Source: Sphingobium sp.
Lineage (GTDB): Bacteria; Pseudomonadota; Alphaproteobacteria; Sphingomonadales; Sphingomonadaceae
DNA: 64,000 nucleotides
Assembly: GCA_003248935.1 (NCBI GenBank)
Contig: QFQF01000005.1
Location: 128,722 to 192,721, forward strand
Reading direction: 5' to 3'
Position numbers and translations under genes: made by a program. Shown here one piece after another: positions 8,868 to 17,138 of this stretch (position 1 is its first letter; the number at the start of each line of letters is the position of its first letter). A model generated the notes under the pieces. It was not told where the DNA came from, ran no database searches, and worked only from the letters and a program-made list of their open reading frames with translations.

Positions 8868-9034
8868 GCACCGATTCGGCGGCCCTTTCGAGCGGTTTCC
8901 GTCCGCTCGCGCATCGGCTGACCATGTGCATGATCCATAATGGACAAAGGCGTCCGGGACCGTCGGCGAAGAGTTCGTGATAATGCCGCCGAACGGACGA
9001 CCGATACGTTGCGCCTCCGGGGGGAGTACGGACA

Positions 9035-10111
9035 ATGGCATCCAAAACGCTGCGCCGCGAAAGAATGACGGATGAGGGGCCGACATCGGACGCTCGATGC
9101 GACAAGGAACTGCCCTTACACTTGGTCGATACCCGACCCACAATGTTGCTGATAACGGGAGCGCCAACGGAAGCGTTCGACCACTGGCCAGGCCGGAATG
9201 CCGTGCGCTTTCTGGCCCCCGTTCCGGCCGCCGACGCCCGAACCACCCTCGATCATATTATCGCTGTCGATCTGGTGGTGCTGTTTCATACCAATGGCGC
9301 CGTTGCGTCCGGTGCGGCGGAGCGAAACGCCCTGCTGCACAGGCTCGGCGCGATGGCGGCCACGGGCATGTTCCGTCTGCTGGTTGTCACCGATTTGCGC
9401 ACCCTCGATGAGGCTGATCGCGCGTTGGGGCCCGATGCGCTTTTGCTGTGCGAGCCCGCTTCTGCGGAATTGCATGCGGCGCTCGACGCCGCGTTGGACA
9501 TGGGCAGCGCACCGCGCCTGCTCAACGATATCGGCGGCGATACGGATGCCGCGCGGATCGACCGGTTGAGCGAGGAGGTCGAGCGTCTGGCGCATATGCT
9601 CGACGCTCTGACCCGCGACATGCTGACGAACGCCAAATTCCCGCGAGCGACGCCCGCTGCTCCCCGCCTCTCCGACCGCATGCCCGGCTATATGGCGCCA
9701 CCCCGGATTCTACCCGCACATGTGGGCGATCCCGGCGAAAACACGCTGACCGCCGCGCAGGTGCGCGACATTCTCCGGGCGCGCCGTCTGCGCGATCATT
9801 TCCTGCCGGGCGACCTGTTCGCAGACCCCGCCTGGGACATGCTGCTGGACCTGATGGCCGCGCGGCTGGAGGGAGAACGGGTATCGGTTTCCAGCCTGTG
9901 CATCGCCGCGGCCGTCCCGCCGACGACAGCGCTGCGCTGGATACGCCAGCTCACTGAACGCGGCGTGTTCCGGCGGGAAGCCGATCCGGCCGACGGCCGG
10001 CGCATATTCATCGTCCTGTCCGACGAAGCCGCCACCGCGGTCACCGAATGGTTCGCCGCCCGCCGTCGCCTGCTGCGGGACGATACGCCGCCATGGGGCA
10101 TGGGCGCCTGA
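9035..10111 (+). CDS. Winged-helix (MarR-like) transcriptional regulator with N-terminal receiver-like domain
   Basis: A 358-residue cytoplasmic protein. Residues about 36-150 alternate strand and helix (TMLLITGAP, VDLVVLFH, FRLLVVTDLRTLDEADRALGPDALLLCEPAS) like a response-regulator receiver fold, but I see no clear phospho-acceptor Asp arrangement. A helical segment with coiled-coil character follows (RIDRLSEEVERLAHMLDAL). The C-terminal 120 residues are a MarR-type winged helix with VSVSSLCIAAAVPPTTALRWIRQLTERGVFRR and a wing DPADGRRIFIVLSD. GGGGAG lies before the ATG; a second ATG ten codons in is possible. Ligand and targets are unknown. Confidence 0.75.
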   Translation: MASKTLRRERMTDEGPTSDARCDKELPLHLVDTRPTMLLITGAPTEAFDHWPGRNAVRFLAPVPAADARTTLDHIIAVDLVVLFHTNGAVASGAAERNALLHRLGAMAATGMFRLLVVTDLRTLDEADRALGPDALLLCEPASAELHAALDAALDMGSAPRLLNDIGGDTDAARIDRLSEEVERLAHMLDALTRDMLTNAKFPRATPAAPRLSDRMPGYMAPPRILPAHVGDPGENTLTAAQVRDILRARRLRDHFLPGDLFADPAWDMLLDLMAARLEGERVSVSSLCIAAAVPPTTALRWIRQLTERGVFRREADPADGRRIFIVLSDEAATAVTEWFAARRRLLRDDTPPWGMGA

Positions 10112-10196
10112 TCGGGTGATCCCTTTCCGGCCCGCTGCAGATCATACCGGCCTTGACCCCGCCCCCCTTGTGGTAGATAGCGCGCGCAGGCCGAGG

Positions 10197-10272
10197 GGGC
10201 GATTAGCTCAGTTGGTAGAGCGTCTCGTTTACACCGAGAATGTCGGCGGTTCGAGCCCGTCATCGCCCACCA
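10197..10272 (+). tRNA. tRNA-Val (anticodon TAC)
   Basis: Acceptor GGGCGAT pairs with ATCGCCC, followed by discriminator A and an encoded CCA. The D-arm TAGCTCAGTTGGTAGAGC, anticodon stem TCTCG/CGAGA with loop TTTACAC (anticodon TAC at 10230-10232) and T-arm GGTTCGAGCC are all present. Length 76 with CCA. Confidence 0.96.
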
Positions 10273-10314
10273 CCCCTTCCCTGCCGCGATACCAATGCCC
10301 GGAAGTCGGACAGC

Positions 10315-11712
10315 CTACAGCAGCGGGCTGACCAGCCGCGCCGCATTCTCCGCCAGGCGGCCGGCGCGCGGCCGACGGCGCCAGGTGGAGAGGTCCAGCC
10401 GGTCGCTGCCCGCCTTGTAAGCGCTCTGGATGGTCTCCAGCGCGGCGACCGCATCGGCATCTTCCAGCAGCACGCTGACCTCGTCGTTAAGCTGGAACGA
10501 GCGGATATCGACGTTGCTCGATCCGACGATGGCCAGCCTGCCGTCGATGCTGACATTCTTCGCATGAAGCAGATAGTCGCGATAGCGATGGACACGGATG
10601 CCAAGGCGCAGCAACTCGTCATAATAGGATCGCTGGGCAAGGCCGACGAGCGGCTGATCGATCACCGCCGAGACGATCAGGTCGACCGTCACACCGCGCA
10701 ATACCGCCGTGCCAAGCGCGCCAAGTAACCCTTCGTCCGGGATCAGATACGGGGTGACGATCGTCACGCGCTCGCGCGCGGCGTGGACCTGCCACACCAG
10801 CAGCGTGCGGAACCCCTCACCCGGATAGTCCGGGCCACTTGGCAGCACCTGGACCGACGCACCACCGGCAGGCGGAGGAATCGTCGGCTTCGCCTCCAGC
10901 AATGTTTCCGTTTCCAGATACCAGTCGGCGATGAACACCGCCGACATCTGCGCGACCGCAGGCCCGGTCACCCGCAGGACCAGTTCCTGATTCACGATGC
11001 CCGGCCGGAAATCCTTCCGCACCAGATTCTGCGACCCCGCATAGCCGATCGTTCCGTCGATCAGGAACAGCTTGCGATGATTGCGCATATCGCGCCGGGT
11101 GCGTCCGCGCAGCAGATTGAGGGGCAGGGTCTCCCGCGTTTCCACGCTAGCGGCGCGGAGCAGGCGAACCGTCCGCCGAACCCAGTGATGCGATCCCACA
11201 GGATCGATCAATACATGACAACTGACGCCGCGCCCTGTCGCGCGCGCCAGCGCCTCGATCACCCGGCGTCCCGCCGCATCGTCGGCGAAGATGTAGGCAA
11301 GCAGGCGGACATGATGGCGTGCGCCGTCGATATCCGCGACCAGCCGTTCGATGACCACGTCATAGTCCCCCAGCCATTCGATCGCATTGCCCTGCGTCGC
11401 CGGCATGCCGCCAAGACGGGCGACGAGCGCCGGAACCGCACCTGCGGACGGCGCCGTCGCGAAGCGCGAGGACAGTTCAGCGAAGAAAGGGCGCAGCGCT
11501 GCGAAGCGCTCCATCCGCCATGCCGGAAAACGCGGGCGACCAATGGCGAGATAAAGCAGCAATCCCGGAATCGGCAGGAAGAAGATCAGAAGGAGCCAGC
11601 TGCGCGTCGCCTCCGCCGAGCGGCGGAACGGCACGACGACCAGCATCGCCAGCCGCACGATCCATTCGGCGATGATATAGAGCGTCCCGGGCTCGTGCAG
11701 CAATGCCATCAT
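10315..11712 (-). CDS. cls: Cardiolipin synthase (phospholipase D family)
   Basis: A 465-residue membrane enzyme that condenses phosphatidylglycerol molecules into cardiolipin. Two N-terminal hydrophobic helices (LYIIAEWIVRLAMLVVVPF and SWLLLIFFLPIPGLLLYLAIG) precede two PLD/HKD motifs: HRKLFLIDGTIGYAGS near residue 210 and HAKNVSIDGRLAIVGSSN near 382. Order and length match bacterial ClsA-type enzymes. An AGGG lies 7 bases before the ATG. It converges on the tRNA gene and diverges from the aldo/keto reductase. Confidence 0.93.
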   Translation of the reverse strand: MMALLHEPGTLYIIAEWIVRLAMLVVVPFRRSAEATRSWLLLIFFLPIPGLLLYLAIGRPRFPAWRMERFAALRPFFAELSSRFATAPSAGAVPALVARLGGMPATQGNAIEWLGDYDVVIERLVADIDGARHHVRLLAYIFADDAAGRRVIEALARATGRGVSCHVLIDPVGSHHWVRRTVRLLRAASVETRETLPLNLLRGRTRRDMRNHRKLFLIDGTIGYAGSQNLVRKDFRPGIVNQELVLRVTGPAVAQMSAVFIADWYLETETLLEAKPTIPPPAGGASVQVLPSGPDYPGEGFRTLLVWQVHAARERVTIVTPYLIPDEGLLGALGTAVLRGVTVDLIVSAVIDQPLVGLAQRSYYDELLRLGIRVHRYRDYLLHAKNVSIDGRLAIVGSSNVDIRSFQLNDEVSVLLEDADAVAALETIQSAYKAGSDRLDLSTWRRRPRAGRLAENAARLVSPLL

Positions 11713-11872
11713 GGCTGCACCCTATCGCAGGCTCCGCCACACGTCAGCAACCGACACAGACCGGCAACCGATCCCGTGATTTTGACCTGTGGGGCTTGCG
11801 ATCGACGGTACGATCGGTAGTGAATGGTTGCAAACAAATACCCTTCATCGCACCCGCTCCGGGAGAATCAGC

Positions 11873-12916
11873 ATGGAATATCGCCGCTTGGGGCGCACCG
11901 ACCTGTCGGTGAGCCTGATCTGTCTTGGCACGATGACCTGGGGTTCCCAGAACAGCGAGGCCGAGGGGCACGCGCAGATCGACTATGCGCTCGACCAGGG
12001 CGTCAACTTCCTCGACACCGCCGAGATGTATCCGGTGACACCGAGCCTGCCGGAGACGCGCGGCCGGACCGAGGAGATCATCGGCAGCTGGATTGCGGCG
12101 CGAGGCGGGCGCGACCGGATCATCCTGGCCAGCAAGGTGTCCGGCCCCTCCCGCGCCGAGCCGATCCGCGGCGGCAACAACCATCTCGACCGGCGCAACA
12201 TCACCATGGCCCTCGACGCCAGCCTCCAGCGGCTGCGCACCGACTATCTCGATCTCTACCAGTTGCACTGGCCCGACCGGGCCGTGCAGATGTTTGGGCA
12301 ACGGGGTATGGGAATACTTGCCGATGCTCCCGGCACGACACCGATCGAGGAAACACTCGATGCCCTCGCCGATCTCGTCAAGGCCGGCAAGATCAGGCAC
12401 TTCGGTGTATCGAACGAAACACCGTGGGGCGTATCGGAATTTCTGCGGTTCTCGCGCGAAAGGAATCTGCCGCGTGTCCAGTCGATCCAGAACGCGTACA
12501 GCCTGTTGAACCGCACGTTCGAAATCGGCCTGTCCGAATTCGCGCTGCGCGAGGATGTCGGTCTGCTCGCCTACTCCCCGCTCGGCGCGGGCAATCTCAG
12601 CGGCAAATATCTGGGCGGCACGATCCCGCCGGGATCACGCCGTGCGGTGGCGAGCCAGTTCGTCCGCTACAATACACCACCCCAGCTATCCGCGACCGCC
12701 CGCTATGTCGGCATCGCGCATGCCTTCGGTCTCGATCCGCCACAGATGGCCCTCGCCTATGTGAACAGCCGCCCCTTCGTCACGGCGAACATCATCGGCG
12801 CGACGACCATGGATCAACTGGTCACCAACATCGCCAGCGTCGATCTGACACTGGACGACGCAGTGATCGCCGCCATCGAGGGCGTACAGGTCGAATATCC
12901 GGACCCATGCCCCTGA
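11873..12916 (+). CDS. Aldo/keto reductase (Tas/YajO-like)
   Basis: A 347-residue NADPH-dependent oxidoreductase of the AKR superfamily. The catalytic tetrad is visible: Asp48 and Tyr53 in FLDTAEMY, Lys88 in ILASKVSG and His132 in YQLHWPDR. Length and the opening MEYRRLGRTDLSVSLICLGTM match the E. coli Tas group. The start is set by GGGAGAA six bases upstream. The C-terminal NADP segment (FVTANIIGATTMDQL) is present. Substrate unknown. Confidence 0.93.
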   Translation: MEYRRLGRTDLSVSLICLGTMTWGSQNSEAEGHAQIDYALDQGVNFLDTAEMYPVTPSLPETRGRTEEIIGSWIAARGGRDRIILASKVSGPSRAEPIRGGNNHLDRRNITMALDASLQRLRTDYLDLYQLHWPDRAVQMFGQRGMGILADAPGTTPIEETLDALADLVKAGKIRHFGVSNETPWGVSEFLRFSRERNLPRVQSIQNAYSLLNRTFEIGLSEFALREDVGLLAYSPLGAGNLSGKYLGGTIPPGSRRAVASQFVRYNTPPQLSATARYVGIAHAFGLDPPQMALAYVNSRPFVTANIIGATTMDQLVTNIASVDLTLDDAVIAAIEGVQVEYPDPCP

Positions 12917-12938
12917 CCCTCTGCCCCTGAGCTGACGC

Positions 12939-13118
12939 TCAGAGGCCCAGGCGAGACCAGAATTCGTCAGGGCGGACCGGCGGACGAACCGACGGACCGT
13001 CAGCCGGCATCGCCGACCAGGATGGATGGATCACCGGCGGCAATGCCGTTGGCTGCAACACAGGTGATGTCCTGCGCACACGCGCGGCTCTGCTATTACG
13101 AGGAAGTGTTCGGGTCAT
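12939..13118 (-). CDS. Small proline/arginine-rich hypothetical protein, 59 aa
   Basis: A short gene with an excellent ribosome-binding site (CAGGAGA seven bases before the ATG). The product begins MTRTLPRNSRAARVRR, is basic and proline-rich in the middle, and ends PDEFWSRLGL, which looks like a defined C-terminal peptide motif. There is no transmembrane segment or signal peptide. It converges on the aldo/keto reductase and lies 184 bases downstream of the permease stop. No family recognised. Confidence 0.55.
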   Translation of the reverse strand: MTRTLPRNSRAARVRRTSPVLQPTALPPVIHPSWSAMPADGPSVRPPVRPDEFWSRLGL

Positions 13119-13302
13119 CGTCGTCTCCTGCCGCAGGAAACACGAAACCAGGCGTTGTCGCTTAGGCACCGTGCGCTTTAGCCGTTGGTGACGCGGAGCA
13201 AGCTGTTCCTTCAAAAGCCGCGGGGCAGGTGCCCGCATTGTGGATAGCGGAGCCATGCCGTGCTGTCCCGCAAGCTTTGGTCGATGCACGCAAAGAAAAG
13301 GT

Positions 13303-14697
13303 TCATTCGGACCGACGGCCGACCCACAGGAAGTAGATGAGAAGGCCGACGGCATTCCACGCGAGACAGAACAGCTGGGTGCGGGTGGGAAGGCTCGCGA
13401 ACAGATAGGCACAGCCCAGGATCGCGCCCGGTCCGACCAGCCATGGCAGCGGAGCCCGGAACAGGCGCGGCGCATCGGGCGAACGGCGGCGCAACACCAG
13501 CATGCAGGTGGCAACCGCGATGAACGCGATCAACGTCCCCGCATTGGCCAGGGCTGCGATCTGATCCAGCGGCACGAAACCCGCGAGCGTGCCGACGACG
13601 ACCGCCGTCAGTATCGTGATACGGACCGGGGTACCCGTCCGCGCATCGACCTTCGCCAGAGCGGGCGGCAGCAGCCCGTCGCGTGCCATCACGAAGAAGA
13701 TGCGGCTCTGACCATAGAGGAAAGCGAGGATGACGGTGGGCAAGGCCACGATGGCAGCGGCGCCGATGATCGCCGCCGTGCCACCCTGCCCCAGACTGCG
13801 CAGGATCAGCGCCAGCGGCTCGGGACTGCTGGCGTATACGGTGAACGGCATCGATCCGACGGCGACGGCCGCGACACCCACATAGAGCGCCGTACAGATC
13901 AGAAGCGACCCGATGATGCCGATCGGCAAGTCCCGGCCGGGCCGTTTCGCTTCCTCCGCCGCCGTCGAGATCGCGTCGAAGCCGTAAAAGGCGAAGAAGA
14001 TGATTGCGGCCGCCGCCATGACGCCCCGCTCCAGCCCCGCCACCTCATGACGCGCAAAGCCATAGGGCATGTAGGGCGTGAAATGCGCCGTGTCGAAATG
14101 TGGCAATGCGACGGCGACGAAGATGAGCAGCGCAACGATCTTCACGAGGACCAGCGCGGCGTTCAGGGTCGCGCTTTCCTTCGTGCCCAGAGCCAGCATC
14201 CCGGCGACGGCGAAAACGATGAAGATGGCGGGCACGTTGACGATGCCGCCCGCATGCGGCCCAGCCGTGATCGCCAGCGGCAGGTCAAGACCGAGGGATG
14301 ACAGGAATCCGACCGCATAGCCCGACCACCCGACCGCGACGGCGCTGACCACCAGCGAATATTCAAGGATCAGGCTCCAGCCCACGACCCACGCGATGAT
14401 CTCGCCCAGCACCACATAGCTGTAGGTGTAGGCGCTGCCGGAGGCGGGGATCATCGTCGCCACTTCCGCGTAGGCAAGCGCGGCACAGGCGCAGACGGCC
14501 CCGGCGATCAGGAAGGACAGGGTGACGGCCGGCCCGGCAAGGTTGGCGCCCACGCCGACCAGCGTATAGATGCCCGTACCGACGATCGCGCCGACACCGA
14601 GCGCGACCAGATGCCACCAGCTGAGCGTCGGATTGAGCCGATGGTGCGCCGCGAGATCATCGAGCGCCACCACCTTGCGCTGCATCCAGTGTCTCAT
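13303..14697 (-). CDS. APC-superfamily amino acid permease
   Basis: A 464-residue inner-membrane transporter with about twelve hydrophobic helices. The first helix carries the substrate-binding APC motif GVGAIVGTGIYTLVG, and ASGSAYTYSYVVLGEIIAWVVGW is the typical helix-3 region of cationic amino acid transporter (CAT/YfnA)-like permeases. The conserved loop EEAKRPGRDLPIGI lies between helices 6 and 7. Proton-coupled uptake of an amino acid is expected; the substrate is not identifiable. The GMC oxidoreductase gene lies 75 bases downstream on the same strand. Confidence 0.92.
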   Translation of the reverse strand: MRHWMQRKVVALDDLAAHHRLNPTLSWWHLVALGVGAIVGTGIYTLVGVGANLAGPAVTLSFLIAGAVCACAALAYAEVATMIPASGSAYTYSYVVLGEIIAWVVGWSLILEYSLVVSAVAVGWSGYAVGFLSSLGLDLPLAITAGPHAGGIVNVPAIFIVFAVAGMLALGTKESATLNAALVLVKIVALLIFVAVALPHFDTAHFTPYMPYGFARHEVAGLERGVMAAAAIIFFAFYGFDAISTAAEEAKRPGRDLPIGIIGSLLICTALYVGVAAVAVGSMPFTVYASSPEPLALILRSLGQGGTAAIIGAAAIVALPTVILAFLYGQSRIFFVMARDGLLPPALAKVDARTGTPVRITILTAVVVGTLAGFVPLDQIAALANAGTLIAFIAVATCMLVLRRRSPDAPRLFRAPLPWLVGPGAILGCAYLFASLPTRTQLFCLAWNAVGLLIYFLWVGRRSE

Positions 14698-14772
14698 CCC
14701 GCTCTATCCCCTGTCCGTCACGGCCTTGCGCTGAGACGGCGTACGATAGAGCGGGATCGATCGCTTGGGTAG

Positions 14773-16440
14773 CTATTCGGCGGCGACCAGCGTCTCGCTG
14801 CGAAGGGCCGGGGCCTGAAGGTCACGCTTCACCCGGTCGGCGGCGCGGATGGCCATCGCCACCAGCGACAGGGTGGGGTTGGCATAGCCACCGGTCGGGA
14901 AGACGGCGGAACCGGCGATCATCAGGTTGGGTACGCCATGCACGCGCCCGTTGGTATCGACGACGCCGTCGCGCGGATCCGCACTCATCCGAGTGGCGCC
15001 CAGGAAATGCGTGGTCGAGCTGGTCTTCATCTCGAACGGGCGCTGGATACGGAATTCGCCGATGCCGCTCTTCGCGATCTCACGGGCCATGACGTCCTGC
15101 GCCCTGTAGACCAGTTCCCGGTCCTCGTCCCGCCAGGTGCAATGGATCTCGATCCGGCGGTTGCCCAGCGCGTCACGCTCCTCCGCCAGCTTTACGCGAT
15201 TGTCGCGATGCGGCGTCTGTTCGGCCTGATGCAGGACCTCGAAATGGTCGAACCGCTCGCTCGGCTTCGTCTTCTGCGACCAGCCGCCGACGCCGAGGTG
15301 AGAGATCGGCGACACCAGCCTGTCGTAGAGCTGCTGGCCGAAACCATCCACGCCCAGCATCGTGGTGAACAGATCCTTCGTCGCCCACGGCCCACGCTTC
15401 TGCAATGCCGCGCGCAGACGCCGGGACGCCTGGAAGCCTGCCTCCCGGCGCGCGCTCATCGACCGGCGGGGGAAGAGGATCGCGCTGATGTTGGCGCAGC
15501 GTTCCGTCCGCAGAAGCGCGTCCGTGAACTGGAGGTGCCCCATGGCCGACATGCCGTCGATGCGGCGCAGGTCATAAAGCCCCATGCGATCGATCAGGTC
15601 GCGCGACTTGGGGATCAGGAGACCGCCGAACAGCAATGGATGATCCATGAAGTAGCGGCCGACCAGATCATTGGCATTGCCGATGCCGGTCGGGTGCGCC
15701 GCATTCGTGGACGAGAGCAGCAGTTGCGGCGTGGCAAGCCCGCCCTGCGCGAGGATGAACATGTCCGCCTCGAACCGCACGCTCCGCCCGGGCGCCGACA
15801 CCGCCGTCGCTCCCGTGACCCGCTCACCGCTTTCATCGGTGTCGAGGCGGGCGACGGTGGCGCTGGTATAGACGGTGACGTTCTCCGCCTTGTCCAGCGC
15901 CTGCCGATACGTGTCCAGGATGACGTTCTTGTACGCGAAGTGGAACATGCCGGTGCGAAGGCCGGTGCCCGCCAGCGGCAGGCGGGGCGCATTCGGCCCT
16001 TCCCAGGCGTCGGGCGCATATCCGCGCGGTTCCAGTGCGAACCAAGCCTGCGCACGCTCATAATAGGGTGCCAGATCGGCATAGGGGATCGGCCAGCCGC
16101 TGTCGGCCACCCAGTCGCGCTTTTCCAGATCCGCCTCGTGCAGCGGCAGCAGGCGCAGGTGATTGGGGCCGACGCCCGCGTTCACATGCCACATATTGCC
16201 GTTGCCGCCGAACTGACGCGTCGTCCAGATGCCGCGATGGTCGGCGAAACGCGAGGTCGCTGCGGGCTGCCCCAGATCGGTGGCGTCGGTATCGAGGCCA
16301 CCGCTCTCCAGCACGGCTACCGAAATGCCCGTGCCGGCAAGCTCGGTGGCGATGGATATGCCCGCGGGGCCAGCGCCGATGACGCATACTTGCGCACGGA
16401 CGATGCTATCTTGGTCGAGTGCTTTGGTGTCGACGAACAT
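14773..16440 (-). CDS. GMC-family FAD-dependent oxidoreductase
   Basis: A 555-residue flavoenzyme oxidising an alcohol or sugar group. The N-terminus has the FAD dinucleotide motif VCVIGAGPAGISIATEL followed by an acidic strand end (VLESGG). FGGNGNMWHVNAG resembles the second GMC signature region. The C-terminal segment HFLGATRMSADP, NLMIAGSAVFPTGGYANPTLSLVAMAIRAAD is typical of bacterial GMC dehydrogenases. The start at MFVDTKAL has GGGGGAG 11 bases upstream; an extension of 30 codons in frame is possible but less protein-like. No signal peptide, so probably cytoplasmic. Substrate unknown. Confidence 0.88.
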   Translation of the reverse strand: MFVDTKALDQDSIVRAQVCVIGAGPAGISIATELAGTGISVAVLESGGLDTDATDLGQPAATSRFADHRGIWTTRQFGGNGNMWHVNAGVGPNHLRLLPLHEADLEKRDWVADSGWPIPYADLAPYYERAQAWFALEPRGYAPDAWEGPNAPRLPLAGTGLRTGMFHFAYKNVILDTYRQALDKAENVTVYTSATVARLDTDESGERVTGATAVSAPGRSVRFEADMFILAQGGLATPQLLLSSTNAAHPTGIGNANDLVGRYFMDHPLLFGGLLIPKSRDLIDRMGLYDLRRIDGMSAMGHLQFTDALLRTERCANISAILFPRRSMSARREAGFQASRRLRAALQKRGPWATKDLFTTMLGVDGFGQQLYDRLVSPISHLGVGGWSQKTKPSERFDHFEVLHQAEQTPHRDNRVKLAEERDALGNRRIEIHCTWRDEDRELVYRAQDVMAREIAKSGIGEFRIQRPFEMKTSSTTHFLGATRMSADPRDGVVDTNGRVHGVPNLMIAGSAVFPTGGYANPTLSLVAMAIRAADRVKRDLQAPALRSETLVAAE

Positions 16441-17083
16441 AAACTGGTTAGCTCCCCCACGCGACACAATGTGCCGGTCAAGACAAGAGTCGGATGCGAC
16501 CGTCGAGCAAGGAGGCGCAGTCTGTCGCACCGCCCTGTCCCGATGGCATGTCGCCTGCCGCTTCCAAGCGTCCCCGGGGCATTAGGGTGAGGGCCCTAAC
16601 AGAATGCAACCGCTAACCCGTGCTTTCATAATGTGTCTCGTATCGGGATGCTTCCGTAAAGCCCCCATATCCGCGCAGGTTCCGAATTGACGGGTGGCGG
16701 CCCGTCGATCCGGACATCAGGCGAATCAAAACCGGGCGGAAAGGCAAAGCACCAGGACTGGTCAGCCTGGATTGACCGGGACGACAGATATCAAGCGGTC
16801 CCGGAACGAAATTTGATGCAGATCAGTACTTTGGTTGGATACAGACGTACGTCCGGACAGTCTTCGGACGATTGCGTGGTTCCTGGCGATCATATGCCTT
16901 CTTCCAAAACATCTTGGTCTTGCGCCAATCTAGCGCCCTGACATTGGGTGGGCACTGTCGCCGCCATTACCAATTGTTAATGATCTTTTTGGCGGGCGGG
17001 GACGGATCGGGCGGCCGATGAAGCATCTCATCAAAGCGCGACTCGGACGATAATCATCATTGAGCAAGGGGCGCGCTCCAACG
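16441..17083. other. Intergenic region of about 640 bases without a supported gene
   Basis: Between the GMC and autotransporter genes. It holds a small hairpin (TTAGGG/CCCTAA at 16582-16599) about 140 bases before the GMC start, a candidate regulatory site. A 41-codon frame from an ATG near 16816 has no convincing ribosome-binding site or protein-like composition. The stretch 16965-17060 is more AT-rich than its surroundings. Nothing else is recognisable. Confidence 0.5.
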
Positions 17084-17113
17084 AAAAGGGGGAGGACATC
17101 GCCCTCCCCCTTT
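17084..17113 (-). terminator. Terminator of the autotransporter gene
   Basis: A perfect 11-bp stem (AAAGGGGGAGG with CCTCCCCCTTT) with a 7-base loop, ending in TTTT when read on the minus strand, 26 bases past the autotransporter stop. Confidence 0.85.
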
Positions 17114-17138
17114 CCGGTCTTAAGCGTCTGTGCGGCAG

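Noticed and set aside
13240..14301. Open frame of 353 codons antisense to the amino acid permease, Asp/Arg/Gln-rich
   Set aside because: The composition is the usual mirror of hydrophobic membrane-protein codons.
14938..16590. Open frame of 550 codons antisense to the GMC oxidoreductase
   Set aside because: The opposite strand has complete GMC motifs; this is its mirror.
16687..16941. 84-codon frame in the 16.4-17.1 kb gap
   Set aside because: TTG start, no ribosome-binding site and mixed composition; not supported as a gene.
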